NCBI GenBank assembly: GCA_002914805.1
Contig: JXTB01000608.1
Coordinates: 142,357 to 206,356 of the forward strand
DNA length: 64,000 nucleotides
Source of the DNA: Parasponia andersonii
Lineage: Eukaryota; Streptophyta; Magnoliopsida; Rosales; Cannabaceae
Direction: 5' to 3'
Below the pieces are notes generated by a model. The model ran no database searches and was not told the DNA's origin. It was given only the letters and a program-made list of their open reading frames with translations. The translations under genes were made by a program, and so were the position numbers. This document shows positions 11,262 through 24,210 of this stretch, piece by piece. Positions within the stretch are counted from its first letter, which is position 1. Every line of letters begins with the position of its first letter.

Positions 11262-11740
11262 TAGCCAAAATATCCAAAATACCCTTATAATAAGTAAAAT
11301 ACTAAAAAAATTAAAAATTATAATAAGATACCCATTTAATTTACAAAATATCCAAAATGCCCCCAGAATAATAAAACAACCAAAATACCCTTATCATAAC
11401 TATGAAAATCATAATATTAAAAATTACCCAAAAATACCCATATAATCCGCAAAATACCCAAAATGCCCCTAGAATAATAAAATACCCAAAATACTCTTAT
11501 AGTAAGTAAAATACTTAAAAAATTAAAAATTATAATAAGGTACCCATTTAATTTGTAAAATACCCAAAATGCCCCTAGAATAATAAAATACTCAAAATAC
11601 CCTTAGGCGTAACAAAAAAGGTCATAATATTAAAAATTATGCAAAAATACCCATATAATCTGCAAAGCACCCGAAATGCCCTTAAAATAATAAAATACCC
11701 AAAATAATCTTAAAGTTAGTAAAATACTCAAAATCTATGT
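11262..11740. repeat. Tandem repeat, about 212-bp unit, inside CACTA element
   Basis: A unit carrying CCAAAATACCCTTATA, GTAAAATACTTAAAAA and two AAAATGCCCCTAGAATAAT motifs recurs with starts near 11275, 11487 and 11699 (period about 212 bp). There is a shorter internal half-repeat of roughly 100 bp. It lies between the leader region and the coding remnant, probably in an intron. Confidence 0.7.
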
Positions 11741-11979
11741 TAGCTATTTGAGGAAAAGGAGAGGAACCCTCTTCTGACCAAATTTGATAAGGCAGGAGGC
11801 ACTTGGCATGCTTGTCAGATAGAATGTGGACCCTTATTATAAAAATTGGAATTCAGTTCCTATAGAACAGAAAAAGAAGTTCATTCATGTTGTCAATGTA
11901 AAAAATATATAACATTTATTAAATACTATGAATTCTATACACGATTATAATATAATGATAATTTTTACAATTGTTGGAA

Positions 11980-13175
11980 TTTTTTGAGGACAAAGATCTT
12001 GACGACGACATCGATGATTTGGCCAATGTCAGGGATGGCTTCCTTAGGACTGTGGCAGATATATATAGTAACTAAAAAACTGAGCTTAATGAGCATTTTA
12101 GGCTCACTAGGGGCAACAAAAATTCTCTTAACTTGGCGACGGCACGTTCGAAAGTGCCTAACAAGATAGATGCTGTGACATGGGGGCATTGTTGTGACTT
12201 TTTTTACTTTCCAGAGTTTAGGGTTAGCATGTAGTTATGAATTATTCATTTTATTATTAAGTAATAAAATATTATATTATAATTATTTTTTTTCCTATAG
12301 GCGATGTCTGAAAGAAATGTTACAAATAGGGCTCGTCAGTTAGCAGTGAGCAAATAAAGAGCTACTATAATTGCTCACAAATGATATAAGAAGGTAATAA
12401 AATTACAATTTTTTATATAATAATTTTAATAGTAAATTATGTCCTTTTAAATATTTTTACAGTGCAATCCTACTATTGGCAAGCTTCAAATAGTTACTGA
12501 GAGTTTCAAGGATCGCTACTTCATTGAGCGGACTAGATGGCCGAGCGTACATTTTGAGGCCAATTACGTATGTTATTAATTAATTTTTTAAACTAAATGT
12601 CTACTTTTTTTCTATATACTAATTTTAATCCTTTTTCTAGAATAAGATGCTTGAGATTCATAACACTTAGTCTCAAGGATCTTTCCAATCTGGTTCGAAC
12701 TTATCTGTTTTTGTCACTGATACTCATATTGCGGATGAGGTTCTTGATACACGCCGCGGATTTAGGAGAGGTATCGGATGTAAGTTGAGTAGGTCCACTT
12801 CTAGTACTAGATTTACCCCACTAGACTTTCTATTGCCAGTATCTGAGGATGCCCAACGATATATAAAAGAGAGTCAGCAATATATAATGATAACCCAACA
12901 ATAAGAGGTGGCTACTCAGGAGATAAACGCTCAACAACAGCGATTAGTAGAAGTTCAGGCGGTGCAAATAGTACATATATAGAGGATTTTGTCATCGCTA
13001 CTACTAGATGTCAACATGTCTATCTCTACTCCTATCCATCTAGGGTCTACTTCAATAATCGTTTGGCATGATGCCCCTGCCTCTGCCACTGCCATCTCGT
13101 TTTACCTATCCATTGCTGACTCATCAAGAAGATGACAGCAAAGAAACCGAGGACGAGGACGAGGGCTTGTAGACT
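11980..13175 (+). pseudogene. Plant transposase (Ptta/En/Spm, Transposase_24-like) remnant
   Basis: Pieces in changing frames resemble the plant Transposase_24 family found in CACTA elements. An N-terminal acidic stretch DDDIDDLANVRDGF leads into VADIYSN and LNEHFRL. A middle exon, MSERNVTNRARQLAVSK (12304 on), is followed by an intron with GTAATA..ACAG borders and then KLQIVTESFKDRYF. A distal part reads ADEVLDTRRGFRRGIG (12735-12780), like the conserved DEVLG-R-GY--GLG motif. A Gln-rich tail ends in an acidic/Arg-Gly run (13130-13170). Stops (TAA at 12074-12076, TAA after AVSK) and frame changes show it is dead. The assignment rests on motif memory and was not searched. Confidence 0.5.
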
Positions 13176-13429
13176 TTTTCTACTTTCAGACAGCGTTATA
13201 TATTTTTAGTTTTTGATGACACTTTTTAATTTTAATGTCATTTAAAATATTATTTTCTTTAGTTTTTTATTAATTATTAATATATTTTGTTTACTTTAAC
13301 ATATTTTTTATTTATTTAAATTTGAATTAATTTTTAGTACTTAATAATTAAATATATAAAATTATTATTTTAATTACATAATTAAATATTTAAAACATTT
13401 AATTAAAAAATACTATATAAAGTGTCAAC

Positions 13430-13815
13430 AATTGTCGCTGCTTTAGGTTTCTAAATTAATTTATTATTTAATTAACTTAAAAGGGTCCTAAAGCAGCGAT
13501 AAATTGTCCGCACTTTAGGTTGCTAAATTAATTAATTATTTAATTAAATAAAATTGGCCATTGTCGCCGCTTTAAATAAGAATATAGTAGCAATAATTTC
13601 AAAATTGTTGATGCTATTGGTCTGTCAGATGGCATTTCGATTTTTTATTTGGGACAGTTGTTGCTGCTGTAAATTACATAATGCGAGACAATACGTGTCG
13701 CCGCTTTAGGTATACTGCGAATATTTAACGGCGACTCTAGATCGGAGATATTGTCGCCGCTTTAGATTTAAAACAGCGATATTTTCATTTAATGCAACGA
13801 TAAATATCGCCGCTC
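13430..13815. repeat. Right subterminal repeat zone of CACTA element
   Basis: Multiple copies of TGTCGCCGCTTTA-type motifs (near 13433, 13491, 13560, 13696, 13751, 13806) are separated by AT-rich spacers. They mirror the left zone in sequence and spacing, which supports the element boundaries. Confidence 0.7.
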
Positions 13816-13839
13816 TATTCGTGTTTTGTCATAGTGAAT

Positions 13840-14448
13840 AGAGAGAAAAAAAATCCATTTAAGTTTTTTTCTTAATTTAACTTTATTTGATTTTAAAGAT
13901 AAATTGACACATTGATAATTATAAAATACTTAGTACATCACTGATTTCATCAAATTAAAGACGGAAGGACAAATTTTGCAAGGAACAAATTCTACAAATG
14001 GAATTTTTACAACAAAAAAAATAGATTAGGGGGTATACCTATAAGTAGCTAATAATTCGTATGGAGAACGTACAACTTCTCTAATTTTTAAAGCTTAGGA
14101 ACTCATAGATATTTATTTCCAGAAAATATTTCAAAAAAGATTAAAAACTAGAAGATAAATAACTCAAAACCACTTCTAAATATAGAAAAATCCTTATTTT
14201 TCTCTCCAAGTTTTCACCATTCTTATCCTTATCCTCTATTGAAATTATTGCGAGCATGATTCCATCCTTCAACACGACCTTGGTAGTCCAAATTTCTAAA
14301 TTCTTCTCAATCCTAAATTCTAGAATGTTCCAGAATTAAAAATACTTATTGGTCAAACCTTTAATACGCAAATATGTAGGTTTGTTATAACGCACGACAA
14401 TCTATGTAGCGTAAAGGTTTATTACAACACATGACAATCTATATAATG
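13840..14448. other. Non-coding stretch
   Basis: AT-rich sequence between the CACTA element and the MITE. A motif ACGACAATCTAT.TA appears twice (14394 and 14432) in a short imperfect duplication ending at the MITE. No gene is supported. Confidence 0.35.
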
Positions 14449-14451
14449 TAA

Positions 14452-14876
14452 CCTTGTTTGTTACATGCGATTAAGATTTGAATTGTAACATTAGATTAGA
14501 TTGTAATAGATTGGATTGGATACACTTAAAATTATTTAATATTTGGCGTACTATTAGATTAGATTAGGGATATTATTACAATGTGAGACCCACTTTTTAT
14601 TAGAATGTGTAATAAGTTTATTTTATATTAGTTTAAATATTAAAAATATTTATAATATGGGACCCAGTAGTTTAACAAAATTGGAATAAATATGAGTCTC
14701 ATCACTTTTGAGTGTTGGATTAATAATCTCACATTTTTGAATGGGATAATTATCCTACTTACATGGGACTATTTAGGAATTGTGCATTATTTATGCCAAT
14801 TCTAAGTTGACATCAAATATAAATATAGAATAAATAATCTTAATCCTAATCCTAGTTCCATGTGCCAAGCAAGGCC
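14452..14876. mobile_element. MITE, PIF/Harbinger (Tourist)-like
   Basis: The left end reads CCTTGTTTGTTACATG. The right end, inverted, reads GGCCTTGCTTGGCACATG. They share an imperfect terminal inverted repeat of about 25 bp, and both run on into GATTAAGATT/GGATTAGGATT. TAA flanks both sides (14449-14451, 14877-14879), the 3-bp target duplication of the Harbinger group. It is 425 bp long and non-coding. Confidence 0.65.
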
Positions 14877-15007
14877 TAAAAGATTACTAATGATTCTTTG
14901 GTATTACCCAAATTATACATACTCGTGTATTGCCACAAGATGCCAATACTAGAGTACCTAACACCAATATTTACACTTACATTTTGTAATTTACAAATTA
15001 TGTGCAT

Positions 15008-15191
15008 TGTGACACCAGCAAAAAAAGAGCAATTATATATATATATATAATTTATTTATATTATATAAATAATTTAATGGATAAAAGACAAGACTATATA
15101 GCCGTTAGTTAGTAATGGTTATTAGGTATTATTTTAGTAATTAAATAACTATCACTTTAAGAAACTATAAAGATACATACACTCCGTAAAA

Positions 15192-15234
<43 letters not shown>

Positions 15235-18021
15235 CTATGCATGTCTAAGAAGAAGAAGAAGGTAAACAGACCATTGTTATGAATTATTAAGACTCACTCC
15301 TAAGGTAATAAACTCTAAATGAATTAAGTTTTATATTTTAATTTGATTTCGGGAATGAGATTGAATATCTAGTGTTAGTATTTTGAATTACTCATAAATT
15401 ATTTATGAAATATGAGGAAATATTTAATAGAAAAGGAAGCCTATTGATATTAGAATTTAAAAAAGACAAATTTTGAGTAATTTGGTTGGGGAAATAGAAA
15501 GTTATGAATTTTTGAATTTTATGCTAAGATGTAAAAGTACAAAAGTAGTTTCGACTAGCTATTCAAGGAAATTTTACTCGTGTGATTGGGTCATATTTGA
15601 TATAGTTGGAAAATTGAAAGGTATATAATTTGTCAAAAATGAACTTATAACCAGAGAGTTATAGCCAATTGAAATAAGTACTATGAATCTGAAAAAATCT
15701 AAAACTTTTGGCACTGTAAGCGAAACATGGCTGCGGCTTGTTCGGTACCACAAGGCTTACCTATAGACCCTATAGCTACATTCTTGGTACTTTTTGGACC
15801 TTATGACTTATAGAACATGTCCCCTAAGTTTGGTAATTTTTAGAAAAATGTTAAAATTGTTATGAATTGTAAGAAATTGATATTTTTGGAAATAGCTATA
15901 GAGCTAATTATAGAAGATACATTGGCAGCATGTCGTCACTATTTTTGGTATAATTAGAGTATGATTTTATTATTATGATACTTATATATGATTTGTATGA
16001 TAATAGGTATTTGAGAGGTTATGTTGATTATTTTGGTTAAATAGGAAAGTGAATAAAGTAAGTAACATTTAATCTTTTCTAGTAGTTTTCCTCGTTCAAA
16101 AGCGAAATATTTTATTATTTCTGATTGAATCATGTTAATAAGTATTCTTTTTAAAATATGATTTCAAGTAAAAATACATTTTGGTAATAAAACTATTTAT
16201 TGAAAGAAATCTATTTTATTAAAATAATATAATTTTTGAGAAAATAGTATGATTCTATTTTTATACTAAATTATGAATCAAATATATGAATTATTATTGA
16301 GCGTAGTTACAAGAAAATTGTCTTGGAATGACTATAATGTTATAATAAGATGAAAATGAAATTGTTTATGATTCGTTATTATAAATAATTGTTTTGAAAT
16401 TCTCTTTAGTGACTATACATATGGACCAAATCCACATGGGTTATATATGGGCAGTACTGACCTAGCTGTAAGATTAAATACAGTAGATTCATACCCAGCT
16501 ACATGAGTTATCTGTAGTAGCATCGGACCTAGCTATAGAGGTTATTTGTGACAAATTCAGACCCGTCTACAAGAGTCATTTGTGGAAGATTCGGACCTAG
16601 TCACCGGGGTTAAGTGTGGCCATAGTCCCCAAAAACTAAGAAAAAATATAATTGAAATTATTATTGACTAAAGTGGATTCGAATAGGGAGATTTTGAAAC
16701 TTATTACTTGTTTTATCAAATTGTTTACTAAATAACTTGATTTGAATATTTTAAAAAGTATTGATTTCTGAAACTAAATTTGTTTTGAAAAATATTTGTT
16801 ACTGATTTTAGTTTACGTATTCTTGATCCAACTAGTTAAAATTATTGGTTACTTATGTGGTTTCTAGCTTACTTTTCTATTTTTCCCTCCCAGGTTTTAA
16901 GGATTATCAATTAACAGACTCAAAAAGAAAACTTATTTAGTAGTAACTGGAGTGTATGGAATCATGTTTATAAGTATTTTCTTTAAATATGATTTTAAGT
17001 AAAAATATATTTTGGTAATATGACTATTTATTGAAAGAAATCTATTCTATTGAAATAACATAATTTTGTGAAAATAGTATGATTCTGTATTTTATACTAA
17101 ATTATGGATCAAGTATATGAATTATTATTAAATATGGTTATAAGAAAATTATTTTGGAATGACTATAATATTATAATAAGATGAAAGTGAAATTATTTAT
17201 GATTCGTTATTGTAAATAATTGTTTTGAAACTCTTTCCAGTGACTACGCACATGGACCTAATCTACAAGGTTAAATTTAGTGTATTCATACTCGCTTACA
17301 GAGGTTACCTATAGTAGATTCGGACCCAGGTAAAGGGATTATTTGTGGCGGATCTAGCTATATGGATTATTTATGGCAGATTTGAACCTAGTCACAAGGA
17401 TTAAGTATGACCATAGTTGCCAAAAACTAGGGAGAAGTATAATTGAAATTATTATTGACTAAAATGGATTTGAAAAGAGAGATTTAAAAACTTATTACTT
17501 GTTTTGTCAAATTGTTTACTAAACAACTTAATTTGAATTTTTTTTAAAGTATTCATTTTTGAAACCAAATTTATTCTAAAAAATATTTGTTAATGATTTT
17601 GGTTTACATATGCTTGATCCAACTAATTAAGGTATTGGTTACTTACTAGGCTTCTAACTCATCCTTTTATTTTTCCCTCCCAGGTTTTAAAGATTGTCAA
17701 TTAACAGACTCATGAAGAGAACTTATTTAGTAGTAATTAGGGTGTATGATTCAAAGAGAGCAGTTTCTTCATCTTGATTGAGAAAATATAAAGACTTAGA
17801 AGGTTAATCATCTTGAATTCATTGGATTATAATTTTCATTATATTGTGTTTATTTTAAATATTTGAAGACTTATAGGAGTTTTTAATTAAATATTTTACA
17901 TTGGTATTTATTGGAGATAAAATATTCTTAATTATATTAGTTTATAGAAAGATGCTTTGCATGCCTATGGGGTTTTGCTTTATGGGTATGCGGCGCACGT
18001 CCTTGAGTATAGGGCATGATA
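15008..18021 (+). repeat. Left LTR, 3014 bp
   Basis: Begins TGTGACACCAGC and ends GGGCATGATA before the primer site. It contains a (GA)n microsatellite at 15193-15231 and an 832-bp segment (16127-16958) tandemly repeated at 16959-17748. Within each unit, short blocks with GACCTAGCTATAGGGGTTAT-like sequence recur every 40-50 bp (about 16430-16620). The 863-bp length excess over the right LTR is explained by the duplication. Confidence 0.85.
16127..17748 (+). repeat. 832-bp tandem duplication within left LTR
   Basis: Both units begin GAATCATGTT.ATAAGTATT (16127 and 16959) and end AGTAACTGGAGTGTATG or its variant AGTAATTAGGGTGTATG. The right LTR has only one unit (about 21860-22650). The duplication therefore arose after insertion, or in only one LTR. 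Confidence 0.85.
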
Positions 18022-20777
18022 AGTGGTATCAGAGATTAGGACAAATTTGACAATTTGCATCATGTTAAGTCAATCTTATGAGGTTTGGAATATCAGGGTA
18101 ACTAAGTTAAGATGATTTGAGTTTAACTTAACTTCTATTATAGTTTGGAGATTCATTTGAGTAAGTTATCGATTCAAATTTGAGAAGTTTGTTACGTTCG
18201 TCTTTTCAGGCATTAAAGTAGGTTTGTTCGCATCCTTAAATTTTGTCATTGATGGATTAATTACTTTGACGTTAATAGTTGGTGATAATATACATTACAT
18301 GGAACACAGACTTTTGGAATTATTTAAAGTTGAGTACTCTAATTAAATTTTAATTATTAGGATATGTTAATTGAATATTGAGGTTTCTAGTCTTTAGTGC
18401 TTTTGATATTAGTTTCTATTTGGATTTGATTAATGGATCTAGGATATTGGAATCTTCTTCTCTTATTATTAATATTGGATAGTTGTAGAGTTAGTTAGTC
18501 TTACTTTATAGTTGATATTGAAATTTTTATGAGTCTATTTGTTATCTTCATCTTCTATGTCTTAAGTATCTTCTATCTCTTAAGTTGTTTCTCAATATTT
18601 TTGTCTTCATTTGAAAAGAACCTATGTTAATTCTTAGGGAAGTGAAATTTATTGATTCCCAAGAGATTATATTACATTTCTAAAGAGTTCTTAAGCTCAC
18701 AATGTTGATATATGAGATTCACAGAATAGATATTCTCTTGTTATGTGTCAATATGAGGAAGACAAGTTTGTTTAGAATATTCATTGATTAATTAAAGTGT
18801 GGATTGAATTCTAGTTTGAATCTTTTTATAAAGTGGAATTAGTTGTGCGATGAGGATATATAAGGAATTATGGAGTGGATTAAGTTTATTGAATAACTAG
18901 TTTCCTTGATGATAAAGGATAAAGAGATGATATGAGAAATATCAATTTATATGCTTGTTTTCATTGATGAGAGTGCATATTATTTTTACTAGAGGATTGA
19001 GAATAAATAGGTTAGTTTGATTAAAGGCCTTATTTTGTGTTTTTCTGTAAATATTGTTGATGATATAATTGAAATATAGACATTAATATTATAAGTGGAA
19101 TAATAACTTATAGAGCGATATTTTGAAAAATTAATGGTGGACTGATTTGGAGAATGATATTACCTAGAAAAAAATTATGGAGCCTTAATAACTTATATTT
19201 TGAGACGATGTTACTTTAATAATATTTGTTTTGAAAGCTAAGCAAAAGTCGAGATATGATGAATAGACAATTTGGTTATGGTTATGGATACTACTAGGTA
19301 GTAGAGTTGAAATTAGATATGTGATTGTTGTAAATAAGTTCACAATTTTATTCTATTGTATTACCGTACAGGAGGAAGTGATCTTTGTATTTGATTGTGT
19401 TTAATATTACTCTTATTTAGAAATTGATATTGGATTACACAAACAAATTGAAGAGTACTTTTTTGATGGGTAACTATAAGAATTTCAAGATAAAGAGTAT
19501 TTAGAAAACTTAATGTTTTACTATTATGAACTCGACTATTATCAGTGATGATAAAAAAGATAAAATGAAAATTGTGTTTATAAAAAAAAAATCAAAATAG
19601 TTATATAGTGGAATATGTAAGTCGATAAATATTTCTAAGATTGATAAATTATTTGATTTTTATGAAATATGTAGTTTGTGGAAAGATATTCACATTTGTG
19701 GTTCCATTGATCTCCCATACTTGTAAAAGATATTTTAGAGAAAATCATAATATTATAAATTAGAAATCCTATAGGTATTAAGAAAAAGGCATAATAAAAT
19801 TTTGAGGACTAATACATGGAAGAAGTCATTTAGTATATTTCTTAGTATTTTGTCTATGGGAAAGTGAATGGGAAAGATAATATAGTAGTAGAATTTTATA
19901 TTGAGGCTATCAATAATTACTCAAATTATAAAGTACCAGAATATAGTATATTATTTGAATAAGTATACTCACATTTATGCTATAAGACTTAGTGATTGGA
20001 TTTAGTTTTGATATTTTGACTTATTAAAGATTAAAGTTAGAGGCAGTGAGACTAAAGAGGATTTTTATGGTTATTTATGATAAAGATATTATATTGAATT
20101 TAAGTTTTATAAGATTTTACATGTGATTCTTGAAATTGAATTAAATTTGTTTGAGTGTTACAATATTGATCCGAAATAAATGGATTGTAAAGAAAAGTAC
20201 ATATATATGTATAGACCACTAAGGATATATTGAAGAATATTTCAAAGGTTTGTGGAAGAAAATATTACTCTTAGTAATTTTTGTATATAGTTGAAGTTTT
20301 CAATCTAGCATTAAAGTAGCTCTATATAAAGTATTGACAAAGAAATAGAAGTGTCTTCTTAGCATTATAGGTATGCGATTGAAAAAGATATTAGATATTT
20401 AGGAAATTTTAATTATTAAGAATTTCTATTGGCGTTGTTAATACAAAGAAAAGTTTGAGTCATCATATTATTCTCTTTTTGGGTGAAAGTGTAAAGGAGC
20501 TATCACAATAAATGAGAAACAATATAGAATTATTGATAAATAAATTTTAAAAGCGATGACCTCTTTGATGTTTCAATTACTTGAATTAGAATAAGTTCAC
20601 ATTCTCAAGTATGTATCATATTGATGGTAAGATTGTTTTAATTTAGTAAGCGATGATTATAGTTTTACCTAGGTGTTGAGACTTTCGTAGGAATATGTGG
20701 ATCTATTAATATTTTGCTCTTCGAAGAACAAAAGACTTTAAGTTTAGAGGACTAAATTTCTTTTTAGAGGGGGCGAA
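18022..20777 (+). other. Internal region of gypsy element, no frame left
   Basis: A primer-binding site TGGTATCAGAG (18024-18034) and a polypurine tract AGAGGGGGCGAA (20766-20777) bound 2.75 kb of AT-rich sequence. No open frame exceeds 60 codons. The last bases before the tract (GGACTAAATTTCTTTTTAG) resemble the conserved GGACGAAATTTCTTTTA end of Tekay/Del pol, a trace of its origin. Otherwise nothing recognisable. Confidence 0.65.
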
Positions 20778-20895
20778 TGTGACAACCTATAAAAAAAGGA
20801 ATAATTATATATATAATTTATTTATATTATATAAATAATTTAATAGATTAAAGAAAAGACTATATATAGCCCTTAATTAGTAGTGGCTATTAGAN

Positions 20896-20942
<47 letters not shown>

Positions 20943-22928
20943 ACGCATATTTAAGAAGAAGAAGAAAATAAAGAGACCATTGTCATGGATTATTGAGACT
21001 CACTCCTAAGGTAATAAACTCTTAACTAGTTAAGTTTTATATTTTAGTTTGATTTCAGGATTGAGATTGAATATCTAGGATTACGATTTTGAATTGCTCA
21101 TAAATTATTTATAAAATATGAGGAAGTATTTGATAAAAGATGAGGTCTATTGATATTAGGATTTAAACAAGACAAATTTTGAGTGATTTGATTAGATAAA
21201 TAGAAAGTTATGAATTTTTGAGTTTTTGACTAAGATGTAAAAATATGATAGAAGTTTCGACTAGCTTTTCAAGGATTTTACTAACTTTATTGGGTCATAT
21301 TTAGTATGGTTGAAAAGCTTATCAATTAAGTTTTCTAACAATATATAATTTGTCAAAAATGAACTTATAACTAGAAAGTTATAACCAATTAAAATAAATA
21401 CTACGAATTTGACAAAAATCTAAAATTTTTGGCACTTTGGGCAAAATGTGGCTACGGCTTATTCAGCAGTACAAGGCTTACCTATAGACTCTATAACTAT
21501 ATTCTTAGTATTTTTCGGACCCTATAACTTATAGAACAGGTCCCCTAAATTTGATAATTTTTAGAGAAAGGTTAGAATTGTTATGAATTATGAGAAATTG
21601 ACATTATTGGGAATAATTATGGAGTTAATTATAGACGATGCATGTGTAGCATTTCGTCAATATTTTTGGTGTAATTAGAGTATGGTTTTATTATTATGAT
21701 ACGTATATATGATTTGTATGACAATAGGTGTTTGAGAGGTTATGTTTATTATTTTGGTTAAATAGGCAAAGCGAATAAGGTGAGTAACCTTTGATCTTTT
21801 CGAGTAGTTTTTCTTGTTCAAAAGCTAAATATTTTATTATTTTATTATTTTTGATTGAATCATGTTAATAAGTATTTTTCAAAAATATGATTTCAAGTAA
21901 AAATATATTTTGGTAATAAAACTATTTATTGAAAGAAATCTATTTTATTGAAATAATATAATTTTTGAGAAAATAGTATGATTCTATGTTTTATACTAAA
22001 TTATGAAACAAGTATATGAATTATTATTGAACGTATTTACAAGAAAATTATTTTGGAATGACTATAATGTTATAATAAGATGAAAATGAAATTATTTATG
22101 ATTCATTATTATAAATAATTGTTTTGAAATTCTCTTCAGTGACTATACATATGGACCAAATCCACAGGGGTTATATATGGATAGTACTAATCTAACGGTA
22201 GAATTAAATATAGTAGATTTATACCTAACTATAGGAGTTATCTGTAGTAGTATCGGACCTAGTTATAGGGGTTATTTGTGACAAATTCGGACCTAGTCAC
22301 CGGGGTTAAGTCTTGCCATAGTCCCTAAAAACTGGGAAGAATTATAATTGAAATTATTATTGACTAAATTGGATTCAAATAGGGAGATTTAGAAACTTAT
22401 TACTTGTTTTATCAAATTGTTTACTAAATGACTTGATGTGAATATTTTCAAAAGTATTGATTTCGGAAACCAAATTTGTTCTGAAAAATATTTGTTAGTG
22501 GTTTTAGTTTACGTATATTTGATCCAACTAATTAAGATTACTGGTTACTTACGTAGTTTCTAAGTTACCTTTTTATTTTTCTCTCCCAGGTTTTAAGGAT
22601 TGTCAATTAACAGACTCAAAAAGGAAACTTATTTAGTAGTAACTAGGGTGTATGATTCAGAGAGAGGAATTTCTTCATCTTGATTGAGAAAATGTAAAAA
22701 CTTAGAAGGTTGATCATCTTAAATTTATTAGATTATAGTTTTCATTGTATAGCATTTATTTTGAATATTTGGAGACTTAATAAGAGTTGTTTTATTTTAT
22801 ATTATATATTGGTATTTATTGGAGATTAAATATTCTTAATTATATTGGTTTATAGAAAGATGATTTACATTCCTATAAAGTTTTGCCTTATGGTTATGTG
22901 GCACACGTCCTTGGGTATGGGCACGACG
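20778..22928 (+). repeat. Right LTR, 2151 bp
   Basis: Begins TGTGACAACCTATAAAAAAA and parallels the left LTR throughout, with one copy of the 832-bp unit. A single N at 20895 sits directly before a (GA)n tract (20896-20940). The left LTR has about 70 bp there that are missing here, so bases may have been lost at an assembly join. Confidence 0.85.
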
Positions 22929-22933
22929 TGCGT

Positions 22934-24192
22934 ACTTTCGGACTTCTATTCAGTATTTTTGTGTTGGTTTTATATTTGCCCACACATATCCTGAGTATAC
23001 AACAGAAGAGAAATCAATGACACACAATTCCATCAAGAAATGAAATGAAATTAATTCATGTAAAAGGAATAATTATAGTTTACTTCCTTTTATGTTCTAG
23101 TTTTGCTAAAATTCAGTACATGCATGCATCAATCGAAGATAGATATGAATTTCTCATTTATTTATCTTTTAGAAGTTTAGGAAAATTTAATTTAAATTGT
23201 AGAACATCTTATTTAGCGTGAACTGTACACTAATTAATTTTTGATTTTTAGTAGAAACTGAATAATTGAATTAGATCCCAAACGAAACGAAAATGCGTTA
23301 ATTGGTACCAAATATTAATAACACCCTCTAAGCAGACGAAATTCCGAGGTGGAGAGCTTCCATAATGTATAGTGTGTTTCCAAACATATTTGTTGGAAAA
23401 AAAAATAGGTCACCCAAAATGAGATAGAAATTTAAGATATACGATTGGGACAAAAGACAAATACATTGGCAAGAAGTGAGAGAAACGTTACGGAGCTCGC
23501 AAGGTGGCAGCTAATGATCACCATGAATTCTAGCTGGCATCCCATCATTGAAAATAGGATCTGAATTTTTTAACAATTAAAAAGCAACAAAATAAGTTGT
23601 CTCTTGTTGGATTTTTAATTTTGTTTTCTTCCTTTTGCAAGTTACGAAATAAACTCTCCCACATAAACTTAATTAGGTTCACCAATTAATAAAGAGAGAA
23701 GCTTATAAGACTATTTATCGTAATGCGCCATTTGGTCTTTTTAATTTGAGACATCCTATAATTAATGTAGTCAGCGTATATTGTAATACTCTCTTCCCCA
23801 GAACATCCAAACACGTACATATAAATATATGTTCATATATATATATATACACATGTATATATGATGTAATCCTTATGCTTAGGCCTTAGGGGCAAGTGAT
23901 AAGATTGCGACTTATTTGATTATATCTACGTAACCCAACGAGGAAACCGAAGCTTGCAATTGCATGAAGCCAAAAAAAATGTTCACTACTCACGTAAATT
24001 CAAACAGCCCGTGATTATGTGATTGGCTACTAATAATTTTGGGCCGGCCAGACAAAAAATTAATGTGTAATCATAAATAGCAAAGGTGAACGATAAACAA
24101 ACAAATAGAAAGTTGAAAAGGAGAAAATACAATAAAATACGTAATCACAGCCACAATTTACTACGTACGACATTGTATACTAATACTATACT
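22934..24192. other. Intergenic sequence upstream of CASP-like gene
   Basis: AT-rich, with an (AT)n patch at 23833-23850 and no gene seen. It is one of the few stretches without clear transposon structure and would hold distal promoter sequence of the CASP-like gene. Confidence 0.4.
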
Positions 24193-24210
24193 ACTTTCAT
24201 CTATATTTAT

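Larger units (their letters stand above)
10243..13836 (+). mobile_element. CACTA (En/Spm-type) DNA transposon
   Basis: The left end reads TACTACAATAAGAAGG and the right end, inverted, CACTATGACAAAACAC. Both resemble the CACTACAA.. termini of CACTA elements, the left one with a C-to-T change. Flanking AAT at 10240-10242 and 13837-13839 fits the 3-bp target duplication of this superfamily. Both subterminal zones (10258-10745 and 13430-13815) are packed with direct and inverted copies of a TGTCGCCGCTTTA-like motif, the expected TNPA-type binding repeats. At 3.6 kb, with only a decayed reading frame, it is probably non-autonomous. Confidence 0.8.
15008..22928 (+). mobile_element. Ty3/gypsy retrotransposon, complete structure, coding lost
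   Basis: Two long direct repeats (LTRs) flank a 2.76-kb internal region with a primer site directly after the left LTR and a polypurine tract directly before the right one. Flanking pentamers TGCAT (15003-15007) and TGCGT (22929-22933) match at four of five positions, a slightly decayed target duplication. The tract AGAGGGGGCGAA followed by TGTGACAACC is typical of Tekay/Del-type chromoviruses. No reading frame of gag or pol survives, so it is old or non-autonomous. Confidence 0.85.
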
